Shown here piece by piece: positions 5,731 through 8,121 of a stretch of DNA of 8,121 nt. The notes beneath the pieces were generated by a model. The model ran no database searches and was not told the DNA's origin. It was given only the letters and a program-made list of their open reading frames with translations. This DNA comes from DASQUK01 sp050744525. GTDB lineage: Bacteria > Actinomycetota > Acidimicrobiia > Acidimicrobiales > VFJN01. Made by a program: the position numbers and the translations under genes. Positions within the stretch are counted from its first letter, which is position 1. Each line of letters starts with the position of its first letter. The stretch covers positions 1 to 8,121 of the forward strand of contig JBOGHG010000177.1 of NCBI GenBank assembly GCA_050744525.1, written 5' to 3'.

Positions 5731-7297
5731 GGACCTTGCCGCTTGCGTTCAGCGGCAGGGCGTCGACCACCCGGACCGAGCGCGGCACCTTGTAGTTCGC
5801 CATCCGCACGCGGCACCAGGCGATCAGGGCCGCGTCGTCGATCGTGGCACCTGCGCGGGGCACCACGAACGCCGCAGCCACCTCGCCCATCCGCCGGTTG
5901 GGTACGCCGACCACCGCTGCCTGGCCGACGGCGGGATGCTCCACGAGCATGTTCTCGATCTCCGCCGGGTAGGCGTTGAAGCCGCCGACGATGAACATGT
6001 CCTTCAACCGGTCGGTGATCTTGAGGTTCCCGTTCCCGTCGAAGACGCCGATGTCGCCCGTGTGCAGCCAGCCGTCGGAGTCGATGGCCGCTGCGGTGGC
6101 CTCGGGATCGCCGATGTACCCCGCCATCACGTTGTAGCCGCGCACGACGACCTCGCCGGGCTGGCCCGGCGGGACGGCCTGGCCGGCCTCGTCCACGGTC
6201 CGGACCTCGACGTCGGGTATGGGCCGGCCGGCGGTGTTGGCGATCGTCTCCGGGTCGTCGGTGTGCCGGCACATGGTCACGACGCCGGTGGACTCGGTGA
6301 GCCCATAGCCGGTGACGATCCTGGTGAACGTCAGCTCCGAGGCCATGCGCCGGATCATCTCGACCGGCACCGCGGCCGCCCCGGTCACCGCCAGGCGCAG
6401 CGACGACAGGTCGAACCGGTCGAGGTCCGGGTGGTCGAGGATCGTCTGGTAGATGGCAGGCGCGCCCGGCAGCATCGTGATCCGCTCCTCGTCGACCCGG
6501 CGCATCACCGTGGGCACGTCGAACGTGGGGTGGGGCACGATCGTCGCCCCCTTCACGAGGCAGGCGAGGATGCCCGCCTTGAGCCCGAACGTGTGGAAGA
6601 AGGGGTTGACCACCAGGTAGCGATCGCCCTCCTGCAGCCCGACGACGTCCGACCAGGCGGTGAAGGCGCGCACCGATGCCCCGTGTCGCAGCATCGCGCC
6701 CTTGGGGGTCCCGGTGGTGCCCGACGTGAAGATCACCGTGCCGACATCGTCCGGTGCGATCGCCCGGGCGCGCCCCGTCACCACGGCGGGATCGACGTCG
6801 GCAGCGCTGGCGAGGAAGTCGTCCCAGCCGACGCGTTCCTCGGGAACCGGTCCGTGCAGCACCACGGTCAGGTCGAGCCAGTCCGGCGAGCCGGCCCCGT
6901 CCAGCAGGGCGACGTAGTCGGTATCGAGGAAGTCGGTCACGGTGACCAGCACGCGGGCGCCGGCGGTGCGGATGACGTGCGCGGCCTCCGCGCCCCTGAA
7001 CCTGGTGTTCACGGTCGTGACCACACCGCCGGCGCGGTACACGCCAAGGGCGGCGACGACCCACCGCGCGCTGTTGGGTGCCCAGATCGCCACCCGATCG
7101 CGGGGTTCGAGGCCGTGCGCGACGTACGCCCGGGCGGCCTCGTCGATGGCGGCGGCCAGGTCGGCGAAGCTCAGCCGCCGGACGCCGGGGTGGTCGTCGC
7201 CACCATCGGCGTCGACCAGGGCCTCCCGGGACCCGAAGCGTTCGCCCGCCCGCTCGACCAGCGCCGGGATCGTGGTCGCGTCGACCATGGTCGCCAT
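5672..7297 (-). CDS. Acyl-CoA ligase (AMP-forming), FadD3-like
   Basis: This complete 541-residue ANL-superfamily enzyme makes an acyl-CoA from a carboxylate, ATP and CoA. The motifs are in canonical order: IFTSGTTGTPKGAM (189-202, P-loop), FFHTFGLKAGILACL (233-247), LPGAPAIYQTILDHP (276-290), VTGYGLTESTG (328-338), DGWLHTGDIG (408-417), ITDRLKDMFIVGGFNAYPAE (427-446, hinge) and LPLNASGKVLK (514-524), with Lys521 as the adenylation lysine. From memory, the text between motifs closely resembles mycobacterial FadD3, which activates the steroid-derived HIP intermediate (rings C/D plus propanoate). Substrate identity here is inference only, so no symbol is given. Start is ATG 7297 or in-frame ATG 7288; AGG just upstream of 7297 is better spaced for 7288. 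The last ~12 residues are unconserved and overlap the DUF1697 gene tail-to-tail. A 36-bp gap separates it from the divergent gene at 7334. Confidence 0.93.
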   Translation of the reverse strand: MATMVDATTIPALVERAGERFGSREALVDADGGDDHPGVRRLSFADLAAAIDEAARAYVAHGLEPRDRVAIWAPNSARWVVAALGVYRAGGVVTTVNTRFRGAEAAHVIRTAGARVLVTVTDFLDTDYVALLDGAGSPDWLDLTVVLHGPVPEERVGWDDFLASAADVDPAVVTGRARAIAPDDVGTVIFTSGTTGTPKGAMLRHGASVRAFTAWSDVVGLQEGDRYLVVNPFFHTFGLKAGILACLVKGATIVPHPTFDVPTVMRRVDEERITMLPGAPAIYQTILDHPDLDRFDLSSLRLAVTGAAAVPVEMIRRMASELTFTRIVTGYGLTESTGVVTMCRHTDDPETIANTAGRPIPDVEVRTVDEAGQAVPPGQPGEVVVRGYNVMAGYIGDPEATAAAIDSDGWLHTGDIGVFDGNGNLKITDRLKDMFIVGGFNAYPAEIENMLVEHPAVGQAAVVGVPNRRMGEVAAAFVVPRAGATIDDAALIAWCRVRMANYKVPRSVRVVDALPLNASGKVLKYVLREQAGTSPPTGGPC

Positions 7298-7333
7298 CCT
7301 GACAAATCGGGGCCGCTGGGCAAGGATCGTCCC
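7298..7333. promoter_or_regulatory. Short divergent intergenic region
   Basis: Only 36 bp separate the FadD3-like gene (leftward) from the hypothetical gene (rightward), so both promoters must sit in or beside this gap. It includes the ribosome binding site of the rightward gene. No clear promoter hexamers or operator dyad can be supported. Confidence 0.35.
7322..7326 (+). promoter_or_regulatory. Ribosome binding site deciding the GTG 7334 start
   Basis: AAGGA ends 7 nt before GTG at 7334, an ideal Shine-Dalgarno spacing, and supports this GTG as the start of the downstream gene. Confidence 0.65.
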
Positions 7334-8121
7334 GTGGCCACCACCGACGCCGCCGACACCGAGCCGCCCGACGACCTGGACGCCGCCATCGGCGCCATCT
7401 ACGGCGGGCCGCTCGACGAGTTCGTGACGGCGCGCGATCGCCTAGCCCGGGAGCTGCGGGCCGCAGGGCGGCGCGACGAGGCGGCCGCTGTTGGCAAGCT
7501 GACGAAGCCCAAGCGCCTCGCGTGGGCGCTGGACGCCGCCGTGCTCGCAGACCGGGCGGAATTCGAGGGGGTGGACACGGCCGCCGAGGCCCTGGCGGAC
7601 GCTGGCTCCGGCACCGACGTGCGCGAGGCGACGAACGCCCTCCGGGGCGCAGCCCGGTCGCTGGCGGACGCGGCGGCCGAGCGCGCCGCGACGTCGGGGG
7701 GCGCGGCGCTGAACCAGTCCGAGCTCGTCCCCGCCGTGCTCGCGGTCGCCGCCGATCCCGAGGCGCTGGCCGCCCTACGCGCCGGCAGGCTGGTGGACGT
7801 GCCGTCCGCCGGCGCGTTCGGTGCGTTCGCCCCGGGCCCCCGGCGGCCGGCGGGCGCACGACCCTCCTCCCGCGCCAAGCGGGACGCCGAGGCCGACTCC
7901 GACTCGTCCGCCTCGCCGGAATCGCCGCCGCGGGACCAGGCACGCCCGCCTGCGGCCGGCCGTGCCCCGGTGACCGCACGGGAGGCCAAGGCGGCCGAGC
8001 GCGCGGCCGCGCACGCCGAATCCCTGTACGAGGCCGCCCGCCGCCGGGTCGAGGACGCCGCCGCTGCCGCCGACCGAGCGGCCGCCGAGCTCGCGGCGGC
8101 CGAGGACCGGCGGCGGGGCGC
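7334..8121 (+). CDS. Conserved actinobacterial hypothetical protein (YGGPLDEF...RDRLAREL type), 3' end outside window
   Basis: An open frame runs from GTG 7334 to the window edge (262 full codons, no stop). The protein begins after a short acidic leader with DDLDAAIGAIYGGPLDEFVTARDRLARELRAAG (13-45), then KLTKPKRLAWALDAAV (55-70). I recognise this start as a recurring uncharacterised actinobacterial family whose members usually read 'LYG.PLDEF...RD.LAR.LRA.GD...A......KP...AW..N'. Residues 100-165 are helical and alanine-rich. Residues 166-215 form a low-complexity Pro/Ser/Arg/acidic linker. From 216 onward an Ala/Arg/Glu-rich heptad-like stretch (AREAKAAERAAAHAESLYEAARRRVEDAAAAADRAAAELAAAEDRR) predicts a coiled coil that continues out of the window. 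No catalytic motif, signal peptide or membrane segment is visible. Function unknown. Confidence 0.8.
   Translation, partial: MATTDAADTEPPDDLDAAIGAIYGGPLDEFVTARDRLARELRAAGRRDEAAAVGKLTKPKRLAWALDAAVLADRAEFEGVDTAAEALADAGSGTDVREATNALRGAARSLADAAAERAATSGGAALNQSELVPAVLAVAADPEALAALRAGRLVDVPSAGAFGAFAPGPRRPAGARPSSRAKRDAEADSDSSASPESPPRDQARPPAAGRAPVTAREAKAAERAAAHAESLYEAARRRVEDAAAAADRAAAELAAAEDRRRG

Noticed and set aside
7298..7333. TetR-type operator (KstR/KstR2-like) in the FadD3-like promoter region
   Set aside because: I looked for a dyad in the 36-bp gap and found no convincing palindrome.
5577..7979. 800-codon open frame on the minus strand
   Set aside because: It overlaps the FadD3-like gene in another frame and is extremely Arg/Pro/Gly-rich. 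The true gene in 5672-7297 has a full set of family motifs.
7399..7989. 196-codon minus-strand open frame, Ala/Ser/Arg-rich
   Set aside because: It is the reverse of the plus-strand gene starting at GTG 7334. That gene has a good ribosome binding site and a recognisable N-terminal motif; the minus frame has neither.
1..8121. tRNA, rRNA, riboswitch or CRISPR array
   Set aside because: No tRNA-like cloverleaf, regular repeat-spacer pattern or conserved riboswitch core was seen on reading either strand. Nearly all of the sequence is accounted for by protein-coding genes.

Overview
The window is uniformly very GC-rich, with strong G/C bias at third codon positions and occasional GTG starts. Its proteins most resemble actinobacterial families: FadD-type acyl-CoA ligases, CaiB/BaiF CoA-transferases, and a 'YG.PLDEF...RD.LAR.LRA' protein. 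I infer an actinomycetote, possibly one of the less-studied lineages such as Acidimicrobiia; the sequence alone does not fix the taxon. There are no RNA genes, transposases, CRISPR arrays or prophage genes, so this looks like ordinary chromosomal catabolic DNA with one small decayed spot.

Layout. (1) 3-887 (+) is the C-terminal part of an acyl-CoA ligase whose start lies outside the window. It ends tail-to-tail with (2) 884-2350 (-), a YtcJ-like amidohydrolase; the two stop codons share one CTAG. (3) 2373-3662 (-), a family III CoA-transferase, lies 22 bp upstream of the amidohydrolase and probably shares its transcript. (4) 3671-4675 (+), an enoyl-CoA hydratase/isomerase-family protein, is divergent from the transferase with start codons only a few bases apart. 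(5) 4676-5169 has no intact gene. It holds a long imperfect hairpin, several copies of a CGTTCCGGCGC repeat, and a frameshifted DUF559 endonuclease-like remnant on the minus strand. (6) 5170-5730 (+) is a DUF1697 protein whose 3' end overlaps by 59 bp (7) 5672-7297 (-), a complete FadD3-like acyl-CoA ligase. (8) 7334-8121 (+) is a GTG-started, alanine/arginine-rich conserved hypothetical protein that runs off the window. It has a good ribosome binding site and a predicted coiled-coil tail.

How the genes may work together. Two acyl-CoA ligases, a CoA-transferase, a crotonase-fold enzyme and an amidohydrolase suggest CoA-thioester catabolism of a lipid, steroid side chain/ring fragment or other carboxylic acid. 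The substrate cannot be read from the sequence.

The most interesting observation is that the two divergent neighbours, the CoA-transferase and the enoyl-CoA hydratase homologue, both have a non-canonical domain order. In each, a segment resembling the late part of the family comes first and the canonical N-terminal/catalytic core comes second. The divergent arrangement and shared architecture suggest a co-evolved pair. I have the impression that similar proteins occur elsewhere in Actinobacteria, so this may be a conserved but poorly described module.
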